A stretch of 64,000 nucleotides of DNA from an uncultured Eubacteriales bacterium. Lineage in GTDB: Bacteria > Bacillota > Clostridia > Christensenellales > Christensenellaceae. The stretch's first letter is position 1, and each line of letters starts with the position of its first letter. The translations under genes were made by a program, and so were the position numbers. The stretch is taken from contig CAOKKG010000003.1 in assembly GCA_948468985.1 (NCBI GenBank), positions 1 to 64,000 on the forward strand, written 5' to 3'. Shown here piece after piece: positions 43,113-52,713 of this stretch. The notes beneath the pieces are model-generated. The model saw nothing but the letters and a program-made list of their open reading frames with translations, did not search any database and had not been told where the DNA came from.

Positions 43113-43150
43113 CAGGGGAAATTTTTGGAATACCCACAAAATTTCCCCTG
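43113..43150. promoter_or_regulatory. Perfect 13-bp inverted repeat upstream of pepD
   Basis: CAGGGGAAATTTT (43113-43125) and AAAATTTCCCCTG (43138-43150) are exact reverse complements around a 12-base spacer. The right arm reaches into the -35 element of the pepD promoter. There is no following T run in either sense that would make it an ordinary terminator. It is a candidate operator for pepD. Confidence 0.6.
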
Positions 43151-43176
43151 GCAAACTGTGCGCGGTTTGGTATAAT
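43148..43176 (+). promoter_or_regulatory. Promoter of pepD
   Basis: CTGGCA (43148-43153) and a perfect TATAAT (43171-43176) are 17 bases apart. Confidence 0.75.
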
Positions 43177-43211
43177 AAAGATAGCAATTTCTTATAGAAA
43201 GGAAGCAGCGT

Positions 43212-44648
43212 ATGGAGATTTTACACGGACAGGCCCCGGAGAGGGTCTGGCATTATTTTGAAGAGATCAGCGCCATTCCGCGCGGATCCGGCAACGAGGC
43301 GGGCATCGCAGACTATCTGGAGGCGTTCGCGCGCGCCCATGGGCTCGAGAGCTACCGCGACGCGCTACACAATGTGATGATCTATAAACCGGCCTCGGCC
43401 GGGTGTGAGGCGGCGGCGCCGCTCATGCTGCAGGGGCATACGGACATCGTCTGCGAAAAGAACGCGGAGGTCGCGCATGACTTTTTGCGTGACCCGATCC
43501 GCCTGCAGGTGGTGGACGGCTGGGTCACGGCGGACGGCACGACGCTTGGCGCGGACAACGGCATCGCCGTAGCGTACATGCTCGCGGCGCTGGACGACGA
43601 CACGCTGTTGCACCCCGCGCTCGAATGCCTGTTCACGGCGCAGGAGGAGGTCGGCCTCATCGGCGCGGCCGCCTTTGACGGGAGCAAGATCCACGCGCGC
43701 CGCATGGTCAACATGGACTGCGGCGGCGAGGGCACGGTGACGGTGAGCTGCGCGGGCGGTATGCGCGTCGATCTTTCGCGCGAAGTGACCCGCGTCCCCT
43801 TTGCGGGGCAGGCGCTGCGCATCTTTGTGACCGGCCTTGCGGGCGGCCACAGCGGCGGGCAGATCGACAAGTACCTTGGAAATGCCAACCGCATCCTGGG
43901 GCGCGTGCTGGCGGCGATCCCCGAGGCAAACCTCGTGCGCGTCTCGGGCGGGAGCAAGGACAACGCCATCCCGCGCGAGGCGGAGGCGATCGTGGCCGTG
44001 GCCTGCCGCGATTGCGCGGCGAAGGCAGTGCACGCGATGGAGGAAACCATCCGTGCCGAGCTTGGCGCAGCGGACGCGGCCTTCCGCATCGTGACCGAAG
44101 CGGTAGAGGAAAGTGCGGATATGATGTCGGCGGAGGATAGCCGCCGCATCTGGGGGCTGCTCTGCCTCGCGCCCAACGGGGTGTTCGCGATGAGCCATTC
44201 CATCCCTGGCCTAGTGGACGCGTCGAGCAACATGGGCGTGGTCACGACCGAGGGCGACACCGTGACCGTCACCTTCTCGCCCCGCGCGAGCATGGAGAGC
44301 TTAAACGACGCGACCGAGCAGCGCTTGCGCATCCTGGCGGACGCGATGGGTTTTGCCTTCCACCTCACCTCGCGTTACCCCGGCTGGGCCTATGAACAGG
44401 TCTCGCCGCTGCGCGACCTGCTCTGCCGCCTATATAAGGAGCAGACAGGGCGTGACATGGTGCAGCACGCGATCCACGGCGGGCTGGAATGCGGGCTGTT
44501 GCGCGCGAAGGCGCCGGGCATGGATGTCGTCGCGATCGGGCCGGACGCGGAGGGCGCGCATAGCCCGGACGAGCGCGTCAACATCGCCTCGGTCGCGCGG
44601 ACCTGGGACTTTGTCCGCGCCGTCATCGAGCATTGCGCGAAAAACTGA
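43212..44648 (+). CDS. pepD: Aminoacyl-histidine dipeptidase
   Basis: A 478-residue M20-family metallopeptidase. [13 protein letters not shown] near residues 74-86 (metal His and Asp), [13 protein letters not shown] near 113-125 (bridging Asp), [12 protein letters not shown] near 141-152 (catalytic Glu pair) and VNMDCGGEG near 169-177 are complete, and the C-terminal [12 protein letters not shown] near 417-428 supplies the last His. PepD (carnosinase-type) cleaves Xaa-His and other dipeptides in the cytosol. AAAGGAAG precedes the ATG. Confidence 0.94.
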   Translation: MEILHGQAPERVWHYFEEISAIPRGSGNEAGIADYLEAFARAHGLESYRDALHNVMIYKPASAGCEAAAPLMLQGHTDIVCEKNAEVAHDFLRDPIRLQVVDGWVTADGTTLGADNGIAVAYMLAALDDDTLLHPALECLFTAQEEVGLIGAAAFDGSKIHARRMVNMDCGGEGTVTVSCAGGMRVDLSREVTRVPFAGQALRIFVTGLAGGHSGGQIDKYLGNANRILGRVLAAIPEANLVRVSGGSKDNAIPREAEAIVAVACRDCAAKAVHAMEETIRAELGAADAAFRIVTEAVEESADMMSAEDSRRIWGLLCLAPNGVFAMSHSIPGLVDASSNMGVVTTEGDTVTVTFSPRASMESLNDATEQRLRILADAMGFAFHLTSRYPGWAYEQVSPLRDLLCRLYKEQTGRDMVQHAIHGGLECGLLRAKAPGMDVVAIGPDAEGAHSPDERVNIASVARTWDFVRAVIEHCAKN

Positions 44649-44660
44649 ACGATTTCTCCG

Positions 44661-44690
44661 AAAGGCGGGCCGTATGGTTCGCCTTTTTTG
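44661..44690 (+). terminator. Terminator after pepD
   Basis: AAAGGCG (44661-44667) and CGCCTTT (44680-44686) form the stem, followed by further T residues. Confidence 0.82.
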
Positions 44691-44710
44691 CGTCTTTTGT
44701 GGCAAAAGCA

Positions 44711-44739
44711 TTGCAACGCGCGGCAAAATCGGCGATAAT
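44711..44739 (+). promoter_or_regulatory. Promoter of fhs
   Basis: TTGCAA (44711-44716) and GATAAT (44734-44739) are 17 bases apart. The leader is only about 30 nt, so there is no room for a tetrahydrofolate riboswitch. Confidence 0.72.
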
Positions 44740-44776
44740 AGGAGGAGAATGTTGTGTGCAGGAGGAAAGCGGACAC

Positions 44777-46444
<1,668 letters not shown>

Positions 46445-46466
46445 TTTCTTAAAAAAAGGAAACGAC

Positions 46467-46509
46467 AAAACACCCCCTCTGCCGGGAAGCGGCGGAAGGG
46501 GTGTTTTGT
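46467..46509. terminator. Bidirectional terminator between fhs and the EamA gene
   Basis: AAAACACCCC (46467-46476) and GGGGTGTTTT (46498-46507) form the outer stem, GCCG and CGGC the inner one. T runs follow on both strands. Confidence 0.9.
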
Positions 46510-47406
46510 TTAGGAATCCTTTTTCGAATTCAAAAGCAGGATGGAGCACAGCACGAGCGCAATGCCGAGCCAGTTGGCGAGCCCGACCGTCTCGCCGAAA
46601 AAGACGATGCCGACCAGCGTCGCCACCACTGTCTCCACCGAGGCGATGACGGGTACACGCCCGGTCTCGCGGATCTTTTGCAGCCCGGTGAAGTACAACA
46701 GGTAGGTGAGAGCCGTCGGGATCAACCCATACAGGAACCCCGCGAGCAGCAGCATCGGACTCAGCTTGCCCGCCATGCCCTGCCACGGCTGCGTGAACAG
46801 CAAAAAGAGCGTGGCGAACAGGAAGTTATAGGTGCCGACCGCATAGAGATTGGCGTTGGCAGTGGCGAACCGCCCAATGATGGCAGATTGCGAATAGCAC
46901 AGCGCCGCAGCCAGCGCGAACAACAGCCCGCGCACGGAGAGTGTGAACCCAGTAAGGTTGCCGCCCGTCACGGTGAGCGCGCACCCGAGGATGTTCACGA
47001 CAAGCGCCACGACCTTGCGCCATCCGATCGGCTCGCGGAACAGGAAGTAGGCGAACAGGCAGGTGAACACGGGCGAGAGGTACAACAGCACCGTGCTCAC
47101 GGACACGCCCAGCTCGTCCACGGCAAAGCTGTAGCAGAAATTGTATGCTGCCTGGCACACAAAGCCCATGAGCGCGCAGGATAACAGCGTGCGCCGGCTG
47201 ACCCGGAATGCCCGGGGGCCAAACTTTACAAGCGTCAGCCCCGCCAGGATGGGCAGCGCAAAGGCCATGCGGCAAAAACTCGAGAATACGGGCGTCGCGC
47301 CGAGTGAGCCTATCCATTTGACGAACAAGCCGCTGCCCCCCCACAGCACGCCCGAGAAAAAGACGAGCAGAAACCCCGCCTGTTCGCTGGAAAGTTTTCT
47401 TTTCAT
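46510..47406 (-). CDS. EamA/DMT-superfamily transporter
   Basis: A 298-residue membrane protein with about ten hydrophobic segments in two homologous halves, each with an EamA signature (first half FFSGVLWGGSGLFVKW; second half ALCYSQSAIIGRFA). DMT proteins export or import amino acids, sugars or other metabolites; the substrate is unknown. AAGGAGG precedes the ATG and directly follows the stop of a 21-codon ORF, so the genes on this strand are probably one operon with the inositol-monophosphatase family gene. Confidence 0.92.
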   Translation of the reverse strand: MKRKLSSEQAGFLLVFFSGVLWGGSGLFVKWIGSLGATPVFSSFCRMAFALPILAGLTLVKFGPRAFRVSRRTLLSCALMGFVCQAAYNFCYSFAVDELGVSVSTVLLYLSPVFTCLFAYFLFREPIGWRKVVALVVNILGCALTVTGGNLTGFTLSVRGLLFALAAALCYSQSAIIGRFATANANLYAVGTYNFLFATLFLLFTQPWQGMAGKLSPMLLLAGFLYGLIPTALTYLLYFTGLQKIRETGRVPVIASVETVVATLVGIVFFGETVGLANWLGIALVLCSILLLNSKKDS

Positions 47407-47415
47407 GCGCCCTCC

Positions 47416-47481
47416 TTAAAAGATGACCGTGCCCGCGCACACCTGCACGCGGTCGAATTCCTCGATGGTGATTTGTTCCAT
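47416..47481 (-). pseudogene. N-terminal remnant of a CsaA-like tRNA-binding protein
   Basis: A 21-codon frame, MEQITIEEFDRVQVCAGTVIF, written here only once as its 21st residue is the last: the first 17 residues resemble the start of CsaA/MetG-C-type tRNA-binding domains (TIEEF-x-V-x-x-RVGTI), with the usual arginine replaced by Cys-Ala. The remaining 90 residues are absent. A GAGGGGGAA site precedes the ATG, and TAA overlaps the ribosome binding site of the EamA gene. It may be a decayed gene or a retained coupling ORF. Confidence 0.5.
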
Positions 47482-47494
47482 GGGATGTTCCCCC

Positions 47495-48283
47495 TCACCT
47501 CGTGATGTCAAAGTATTCCCGGTAGGCCGCCGGGCCCGCCGCGAGCACGCTCACGCCACAGGAGAAGTCGAGCGGGCTTCCGTCCATCTGCGTGGCCACG
47601 CCGCCCGCCTCCTGCACGATCAGGCAGGCTGCCGCGAAGTCATAGGGCGAAAGGATGAGCTCGAAAAACAGCCCCGTGCGCCCGCAGGCCACATAGCACA
47701 GGTCGAGCGCTGCCGACCCGCTCCGCCGCAGGTCCTGGCAATGCGGGTACAGCTTTTGCAAAACCTCGAAGGTGCCGTCGAAATAGTGCGGGATGTGCCG
47801 GTAATAGGGCGAGGTGCCAAATCCCACGAGGTTTTCCTCCAACGGTCGGTCGGAGGCGTGGATGGGCTCCCCGTTGAGCCACGCGCCCTGCCCCGCCTCG
47901 GCGGAAAACATATCGCCGTTATACGGGTTATACACCACGCCGATATAGGGCGCGCCGTCCTTCAAAAGCGCGATGGAGGTGCAGCTGTGGCGGTAGTTCT
48001 GGATGAAGTTGGTCGTACCGTCGATGGGGTCGATGATGAAGCTATACCCGTGGGCGAGCGGCGTGGGCGTGTCGGTACCGACCTCCTCGCCGATGAACTT
48101 CGCCTCGGGCAGCCGCTTTTTGAGCGCCGAAAACAAGAAGTTCTGCACGGCCACATCATAGGCCGTGACCGGGTTATAGTCCCCGCTCTTTTCCTGCTGC
48201 TTCTTTTTGATATCCACGGCCTCCAGCATGATCTTGCCAGCCTCTTTGGCCGTTTCGATGATAAATGCGCGCAATTCTGTCAT
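47495..48283 (-). CDS. Inositol monophosphatase family protein
   Basis: A 262-residue phosphatase. FIGEEVGTD near residues 64-72 (first metal Glu), IDPIDGTTNFIQNYRHSC near 84-101 (the DPxDGT metal motif) and GSAALDLCYVACGRTG near 189-204 are complete, though the usual late WD motif reads SPYDFAAACLIV. Such enzymes hydrolyse inositol phosphate, fructose 1,6-bisphosphate or similar sugar phosphates with Mg2+. It heads the operon that continues with the CsaA-like remnant and the EamA transporter. Confidence 0.9.
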   Translation of the reverse strand: MTELRAFIIETAKEAGKIMLEAVDIKKKQQEKSGDYNPVTAYDVAVQNFLFSALKKRLPEAKFIGEEVGTDTPTPLAHGYSFIIDPIDGTTNFIQNYRHSCTSIALLKDGAPYIGVVYNPYNGDMFSAEAGQGAWLNGEPIHASDRPLEENLVGFGTSPYYRHIPHYFDGTFEVLQKLYPHCQDLRRSGSAALDLCYVACGRTGLFFELILSPYDFAAACLIVQEAGGVATQMDGSPLDFSCGVSVLAAGPAAYREYFDITR

Positions 48284-48430
48284 TTCAAACCTTCTGTATT
48301 TACGGGCCTCGGCCCGGGTTGGCCGCGTACTTCTGCGGCAGGCTCATTGTACCACAGTTTCCACGGGGAGAAAAGTGCGAAAGGAAGAGAAAACTGCCCT
48401 TTCCTTTGCGGCGCGGAGAGGGCGCAAAAT

Positions 48431-48465
48431 AGTGCGGCGCCGCAAACGCGAGGCCGCACTGTTTT
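48431..48465 (-). terminator. Terminator after the PfkB kinase gene
   Basis: AGTGCGGC (48431-48438) and GCCGCACT (48453-48460) form the stem; on the minus strand it is followed by ATTTTG. The 200 bases between 48284 and 48490 are otherwise empty. Confidence 0.78.
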
Positions 48466-48490
48466 ATAATTTTTAGGATTGGATGGAGAC

Positions 48491-49459
48491 TCAGTGCCCG
48501 CCGAAGCTCTCATAGCGCTGCCGCTTCTGCTCGATGAGCGTGCGGTCGCAGGAGCCGGTCTGCATGAACTGCATCGTCATCTCGTAATTCGGGATGCCCG
48601 ACCGCCCGCCGATGCTCGTGCACTTGATGGCGGCGACGGCGTTGGCAAACTGCGCGCTGTCCGCCGGGCTCATGCCCTTTGCGATGGCGAACAGGTAGGC
48701 CCCGTGGTACACATCGCCCGCACCCACGGTGTCCACGACCTCCACGGAATAGCCCGGCGCGAAGAAGTACCCCTCGTCCGACAGCACGGCGGAACCCTTG
48801 TCGCCAAAGGTGAACACGACGATCTCCGGCCCCATGGCGCGCACTTTTGCGAGGTTTTCCGGGTACTTGCCGGCGTCGCTGCTCGCGCCCTCGCCAAACA
48901 GCGCGTTGTAGTAGAACTCCGAGCCGATGAAGATGTCAATCTTGGGGAGCATGTCCTGCGTGTCCTGCGAAAAACCGTCGCCGTCAAACGCGACCTTGCC
49001 GCCCGCGGCGTGGATGATGTCCGCGAGGCGGTGCGAGACCGGCGTCGCGCGTTCGAGGTGTAAAATGTCGTGTGCCGCGACGAACGCCTCGTCGATGTCC
49101 TCCAAGGTGTACGGCCGGGAAGTGCCCGCGCGGCTCAGGATATTGCGCCCGTGCGTGACCGGGTCGGACAGCACGACGGAAAAGCCGTTTTGCCCATCCG
49201 GGATCATGTGCGAGGTGTCGACATGGTAATACGCGAAATCCTCCAGCAGGAACTTGCCGTAGGCGTCCGCACCAATCGTACCGATCATGGAGGATTCGCC
49301 GCCGAGCTGCCCCACGGCCGCGAGCGCGCTGGCGACCTTGCCGCCGCCCTGCCAGCTCGTCTGCTGGATCCGCGCGCCTTCGTCCTTCTTAGACGGCAGG
49401 TGGTCAAGCCCGACGAGAAAATCCATGAAAGGGGTTCCATACGCGATGATTTTTTTCAT
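48491..49459 (-). CDS. PfkB-family carbohydrate kinase
   Basis: A 322-residue sugar kinase of the ribokinase fold. GGGKVASALAAVGQLGG near residues 38-54 is the N-terminal signature and DTVGAGDVYHGAYLFA near 241-256 the C-terminal one, with the catalytic Asp. The sugar is unknown. It lies next to two SIS-domain sugar-phosphate isomerase genes on the same strand but is separated from them by a terminator, so it is expressed separately. AAAGAGG precedes the ATG. Confidence 0.88.
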   Translation of the reverse strand: MKKIIAYGTPFMDFLVGLDHLPSKKDEGARIQQTSWQGGGKVASALAAVGQLGGESSMIGTIGADAYGKFLLEDFAYYHVDTSHMIPDGQNGFSVVLSDPVTHGRNILSRAGTSRPYTLEDIDEAFVAAHDILHLERATPVSHRLADIIHAAGGKVAFDGDGFSQDTQDMLPKIDIFIGSEFYYNALFGEGASSDAGKYPENLAKVRAMGPEIVVFTFGDKGSAVLSDEGYFFAPGYSVEVVDTVGAGDVYHGAYLFAIAKGMSPADSAQFANAVAAIKCTSIGGRSGIPNYEMTMQFMQTGSCDRTLIEQKRQRYESFGGH

Positions 49460-49636
49460 AGACAGTGCCTCTTTCTTTTCTTAAGATAGGATGCCGGGGC
49501 GAGCTGTGCCACCCCGAAAAATTTTACATTTTCATTGTAGCACGGCACGCTTTGGCGCCGCAAGAGGCGCGCCGCGCTTTCTTTGCGGGCGGGTAAGAAA
49601 CGGCGGCGAAAAACGGCGGCCACTCTTTTTTTGCAC

Positions 49637-49662
49637 CAAAAAACCGGCCCCGCAGGGCCGGT
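49637..49662 (-). terminator. Terminator after the hexuloisomerase genes
   Basis: ACCGGCCC (49643-49650) and GGGCCGGT (49655-49662) form the stem around CGCA; on the minus strand T6 follows. Confidence 0.93.
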
Positions 49663-49672
49663 CGAAAATGCG

Positions 49673-50221
49673 TTATTCCAGGTTGTTGTGGTTGTACACA
49701 ATGTCCTTTAAGGTGAGACCCTTTTCGTCGCAGATGTACATGCGCAGGATGTCTACCGTCTGCAGCATGACATGATAGAAGGTGCCGCCGGACAAGGTGT
49801 CCTCGGTCTCGCCGTTCCGCTTGGGCAGGCGCTTGATCTCGATGTTGTAATCCGCCATCTTGCCGATCGTGGACTCGGCGTTGCCCGAGATGAGCCCGAG
49901 CTTTGCACCGTGCTCCTTGGCTTCCTCGGCGAGGATGACCATCGTCTTGGTCGTGCCCGAACCGGAGCCGATGATGAGGATGTCGCCCTCATGGATGGAC
50001 GGGGTGGTGTTGTCGCCGCAAATGTGCGCTTCCATGCCCATCTGCGAGCAGTCCATCGCGAGGATCTTCACGCAGTTGCCCGCGCGGCCCCAGCCCGCGA
50101 TATAGACGCGCTTGGCATCCATGATGGCTTGTGCCATCGCGTCCAGCTGTGCCTGGTCGATGTTGGCCAGCATTTCCGCGTCTTCCAGACCGACGCGAAT
50201 CCGTTCTGCAAATCGATTCAT
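49673..50221 (-). CDS. 6-Phospho-3-hexuloisomerase-like SIS protein (copy 2)
   Basis: A 182-residue single SIS-domain protein. RVYIAGWGRAGNCVKILAMD near residues 38-57 and IIGSGSGTTKTMVILAEEAKEHGAKLGLI near 82-110 form the sugar-phosphate site, as in HxlB/PHI, which interconverts 3-hexulose 6-phosphate and fructose 6-phosphate. No HxlA (hexulose-phosphate synthase) gene is present in the window. It is a tandem paralog of 50400-50942, ending in the same NHNNLE. AAAGGAG precedes the ATG at 50221. Confidence 0.85.
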   Translation of the reverse strand: MNRFAERIRVGLEDAEMLANIDQAQLDAMAQAIMDAKRVYIAGWGRAGNCVKILAMDCSQMGMEAHICGDNTTPSIHEGDILIIGSGSGTTKTMVILAEEAKEHGAKLGLISGNAESTIGKMADYNIEIKRLPKRNGETEDTLSGGTFYHVMLQTVDILRMYICDEKGLTLKDIVYNHNNLE

Positions 50222-50399
50222 AGGTTTCTCCTTTTGCGCAGTGCGCATGCTTCCCGAAGGAAGAAAGTAGGGCGCGCCGAATTCCCGGTGCGCTGTGTTT
50301 GAAAATTCTGCTTTGAGCGGAGAGGTGTGTATTCTCCGCCCATCGGGGCATGAGTGGGGCTTCTCATTCGAGAGCCGCATAGCCCCGCCTACGGACGCA

Positions 50400-50942
50400 T
50401 TATTCCAGGTTGTTGTGGTTATAATGCATGTCGGCGCTCGTGACTCCGATCATTTCGCAGACATAGCCGCGAATCATATCCACCGTCTGCACAAGGACAT
50501 GATAGAAGCTGCCGCCCGTGCCGGCCGGCGCGCCTTCCGGCTTTTCCACGCCCGGGATGACCACAGTGATGTCCGCGATCTTGCCAATTGTGGAATCCGC
50601 AGTGCGCGAGATGAGCGCGAGTTTCGCGCCGTGATCCTTGGCCTGCTGCGCCAAAAGCGCGATGGTGCGGGTGTTACCGGATCCGGACCCCACAACCAAG
50701 AGGTCGCCTTCGTGGATGGACGGGGTGGTGTTATCGCCGCAGATGTGCGCCGTGAGTCCCATCTGCGAGCAGTTCATCCCGAGGATTTTTACGCAGTTGC
50801 CTGCGCGTCCCCAACCCGCAACATAGATGCGCTTGGCGTCTACAATAGCCTGCGCCAGCGCGTCAAGCGATGCCTGGTCGATCGCGGCCAGCATCTTGGC
50901 GTCTTCCTGTCCCATGCGGATTCGTTCAGCAATTCGATCCAT
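50400..50942 (-). CDS. 6-Phospho-3-hexuloisomerase-like SIS protein (copy 1)
   Basis: A 180-residue SIS-domain protein closely related to its downstream neighbour across the full length: both share AGWGRAGNCVKIL, SQMG, AHICGDNTTPSIHEGD and the terminal NHNNLE. The C-terminal third differs more (GVEKPEGAPAGTGGSFYHV against LPKRNGETEDTLSGGTFYHV), which could alter substrate choice. It is the first gene of the pair; a TATACT -10 element on the minus strand lies about 60 bases upstream near 51000. AAAGGAG precedes the ATG. Confidence 0.85.
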   Translation of the reverse strand: MDRIAERIRMGQEDAKMLAAIDQASLDALAQAIVDAKRIYVAGWGRAGNCVKILGMNCSQMGLTAHICGDNTTPSIHEGDLLVVGSGSGNTRTIALLAQQAKDHGAKLALISRTADSTIGKIADITVVIPGVEKPEGAPAGTGGSFYHVLVQTVDMIRGYVCEMIGVTSADMHYNHNNLE

Positions 50943-51162
50943 CTTCTAAATCTCCTTTTTTCGTTTAGCGGCCGTTTGCGCCGCACATATCTATGCCCTA
51001 GTATACACCACATGGAAAAAACAGACAAGTGGAAAAATCGCAAATGAGGGTGGGCTTTCCGATCCAATTTCCGAGAAAACGGGGAAAAACAGCTCATTTA
51101 GAGGCTTTTTTATTTTTTAGATAGGAACTTTGCGGAATAGAAAATCGCCTGCTCAAATTTTG

Positions 51163-51191
51163 AAATATTCCCTCGCCCCGCGGCATAGGCA
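51163..51191 (+). promoter_or_regulatory. Sigma-E-like sporulation promoter of spoIIID
   Basis: AAATATT (51163-51169) and CATAGGCA (51184-51191) are 14 bases apart. This resembles the mother-cell sigma-E pattern (ATATT, 14-15 bases, CATACA-N-T) with two mismatches in the -10 element. No sigma-A promoter is visible close by. spoIIID is sigma-E dependent in Bacillus. The rest of 50943-51162 holds the minus-strand promoter of the SIS genes and nothing else recognised. Confidence 0.5.
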
Positions 51192-51224
51192 TAGGAGTAA
51201 AGAAAGGGAACGGGGCAGAAAGGC

Positions 51225-51491
51225 ATGAAGGAATATATCGAAGAACGCGTGCTAGAAATCGCGGGCTATATCGTGGAAAACCGGGCGACCGTCCGGCAGG
51301 CGGCGCGGGAATACCGCGTGAGCAAGTCGACCGTGCACAAGGATGTGACGCAGCGCCTAGGTGAAATCGATCCGCTGTTTGCAGCCGAGGTGCGCGCCGT
51401 GCTCGCATACAACCGCGAGGAACGGCATATCCGCGGCGGCGAGGCGACCCGCCAGAAATACGCGCACCGGCGCGGCACGGGCATGAAATAA
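51225..51491 (+). CDS. spoIIID: Sporulation transcriptional regulator SpoIIID
   Basis: An 88-residue DNA-binding protein matching SpoIIID along its whole length: RVLEIAGYIVENRATVRQAAREYRVSKSTVHKDVTQRL (residues 7-44, contiguous region of the HTH) and a basic C-terminal helix with GGEATRQKYAHRRG. SpoIIID activates and represses mother-cell genes after engulfment begins. Its presence shows that the organism is, or descends from, a spore former. It is followed by mbl, the same order as in Bacillus and many Clostridia. Confidence 0.95.
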   Translation: MKEYIEERVLEIAGYIVENRATVRQAAREYRVSKSTVHKDVTQRLGEIDPLFAAEVRAVLAYNREERHIRGGEATRQKYAHRRGTGMK

Positions 51492-51513
51492 GTATGAATA
51501 AATCAAATAAATC

Positions 51514-51542
51514 TTGAAAATTGCGCGCTCCTAGTATATTAT
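51514..51542 (+). promoter_or_regulatory. Promoter of mbl
   Basis: TTGAAA (51514-51519) and TATTAT (51537-51542) are 17 bases apart; an overlapping TATATT lies at 51535. It allows mbl to be expressed in growing cells apart from spoIIID. Confidence 0.65.
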
Positions 51543-51613
51543 TGTAAAAAGGAATGTCCGCCTGCGGGTGCGCTTTCCGGCTTACTATGGGAAAGACTAG
51601 GAGCATACATACA

Positions 51614-52660
51614 ATGGGTTTGTTTGATTATAATGACATTGGTATCGACCTTGGGACGGCCAATGTGCTGGTATACATCAAGGGCAAGGGGATCGTGCTG
51701 CGGGAGCCGTCGGTCGTCGCGATCGACCGCAACTCCGGCCAGATGGTGGCCGTGGGCGAGGAGGCGCGCGTCATGCTGGGGCGCACGCCGGGCAACATCG
51801 TTGCGGTGCGGCCGCTCCGCGAGGGTGTGATTTCCAACTTCCACGACACGGAACGCATGCTGCGCTTCTTCCTGCAAAAGGTCATCGGGCGCAAGCTGTT
51901 CTTCAAGCCACGGGTCGTTGTGTGCGTGCCGAGCAGCGTGACCGAGGTGGAAAAGCGCTCCTTCATCGAGGCGTGTGAGGACGCGGGCGCGCGGCAGACG
52001 CACCTGATTGAAGAACCCATCGCGGCGGCCATCGGCGCAGGGCTGGACATTGCCAAGCCGGTTGGACAGATGGTCGTGGATGTCGGCGGCGGCACGACGG
52101 ACATCGCGGTCATTTCTCTTGGCGGCGCGGTCATCAGCGACTCCATCAAGTGCGCGGGCGACAAGTTCGACGACGCCATGATCGGCTATATCAAAAAGAA
52201 ATACAACATGATCATCGGTGAGCGCACGGCGGAGGACATCAAGGTCAACATCGGGTCCGCCTTCCCGCGGCGCGAGGAAGCCTATATGGAGGTCACGGGT
52301 CGAAACCTCGTGTCCGGCCTCCCCAAGACGATCACGATTAGCTCCAACGAGACGATCGAGGCGTTCCAGGAACCCTTGAACCTCATCATGGAAACGGTGC
52401 ACAGCGTGCTGGAAAAGGTCCCGCCGGAACTCGCGGCGGACATCGCGGAAAACGGCATCTGTATGACGGGCGGCGGCGCGCTGCTCTATGGCCTCGACCG
52501 CCTGCTGTCCGAGCGCACCAAGATCCCCTGCTATGTGGCGGACGACGCGATCTCTTGCGTCGCAATCGGCACGGGCAAGTCGCTCGACAACATCGACATC
52601 TACGGCACGACGGTGTATTACGACTATCGCCGCGGCGAGAATTACTACGACAAATATTGA
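51614..52660 (+). CDS. mbl: MreB/Mbl-type rod-shape actin homolog
   Basis: A 348-residue actin-fold ATPase. IGIDLGTANVLVYIKGKGIVL near residues 9-29 (phosphate 1), VVDVGGGTTDIAVISLGG near 155-172 (phosphate 2) and CMTGGGALLYGLDRLLSERT near 281-300 (adenosine motif) are complete. MreB-type filaments guide cell-wall synthesis along the cylinder. The position behind spoIIID identifies it as the mbl branch. The ATG at 51614 follows TAGGAG; the frame extends upstream without homology. Confidence 0.95.
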   Translation: MGLFDYNDIGIDLGTANVLVYIKGKGIVLREPSVVAIDRNSGQMVAVGEEARVMLGRTPGNIVAVRPLREGVISNFHDTERMLRFFLQKVIGRKLFFKPRVVVCVPSSVTEVEKRSFIEACEDAGARQTHLIEEPIAAAIGAGLDIAKPVGQMVVDVGGGTTDIAVISLGGAVISDSIKCAGDKFDDAMIGYIKKKYNMIIGERTAEDIKVNIGSAFPRREEAYMEVTGRNLVSGLPKTITISSNETIEAFQEPLNLIMETVHSVLEKVPPELAADIAENGICMTGGGALLYGLDRLLSERTKIPCYVADDAISCVAIGTGKSLDNIDIYGTTVYYDYRRGENYYDKY

Positions 52661-52666
52661 GACCGT

Positions 52667-52697
52667 AAGCCCCCGAATCCCGGATCCGGGGGCTTTT
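52667..52697 (+). terminator. Terminator of mbl
   Basis: AAGCCCCCG (52667-52675) and CGGGGGCTT (52687-52695) form the stem, followed by TTTT. Confidence 0.85.
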
Positions 52698-52713
52698 CCT
52701 TGGAGGAGATCAC

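Noticed and set aside
44690-44776. Tetrahydrofolate riboswitch before fhs
   Set aside because: After the predicted promoter only about 30 bases remain, far too few for the THF aptamer.
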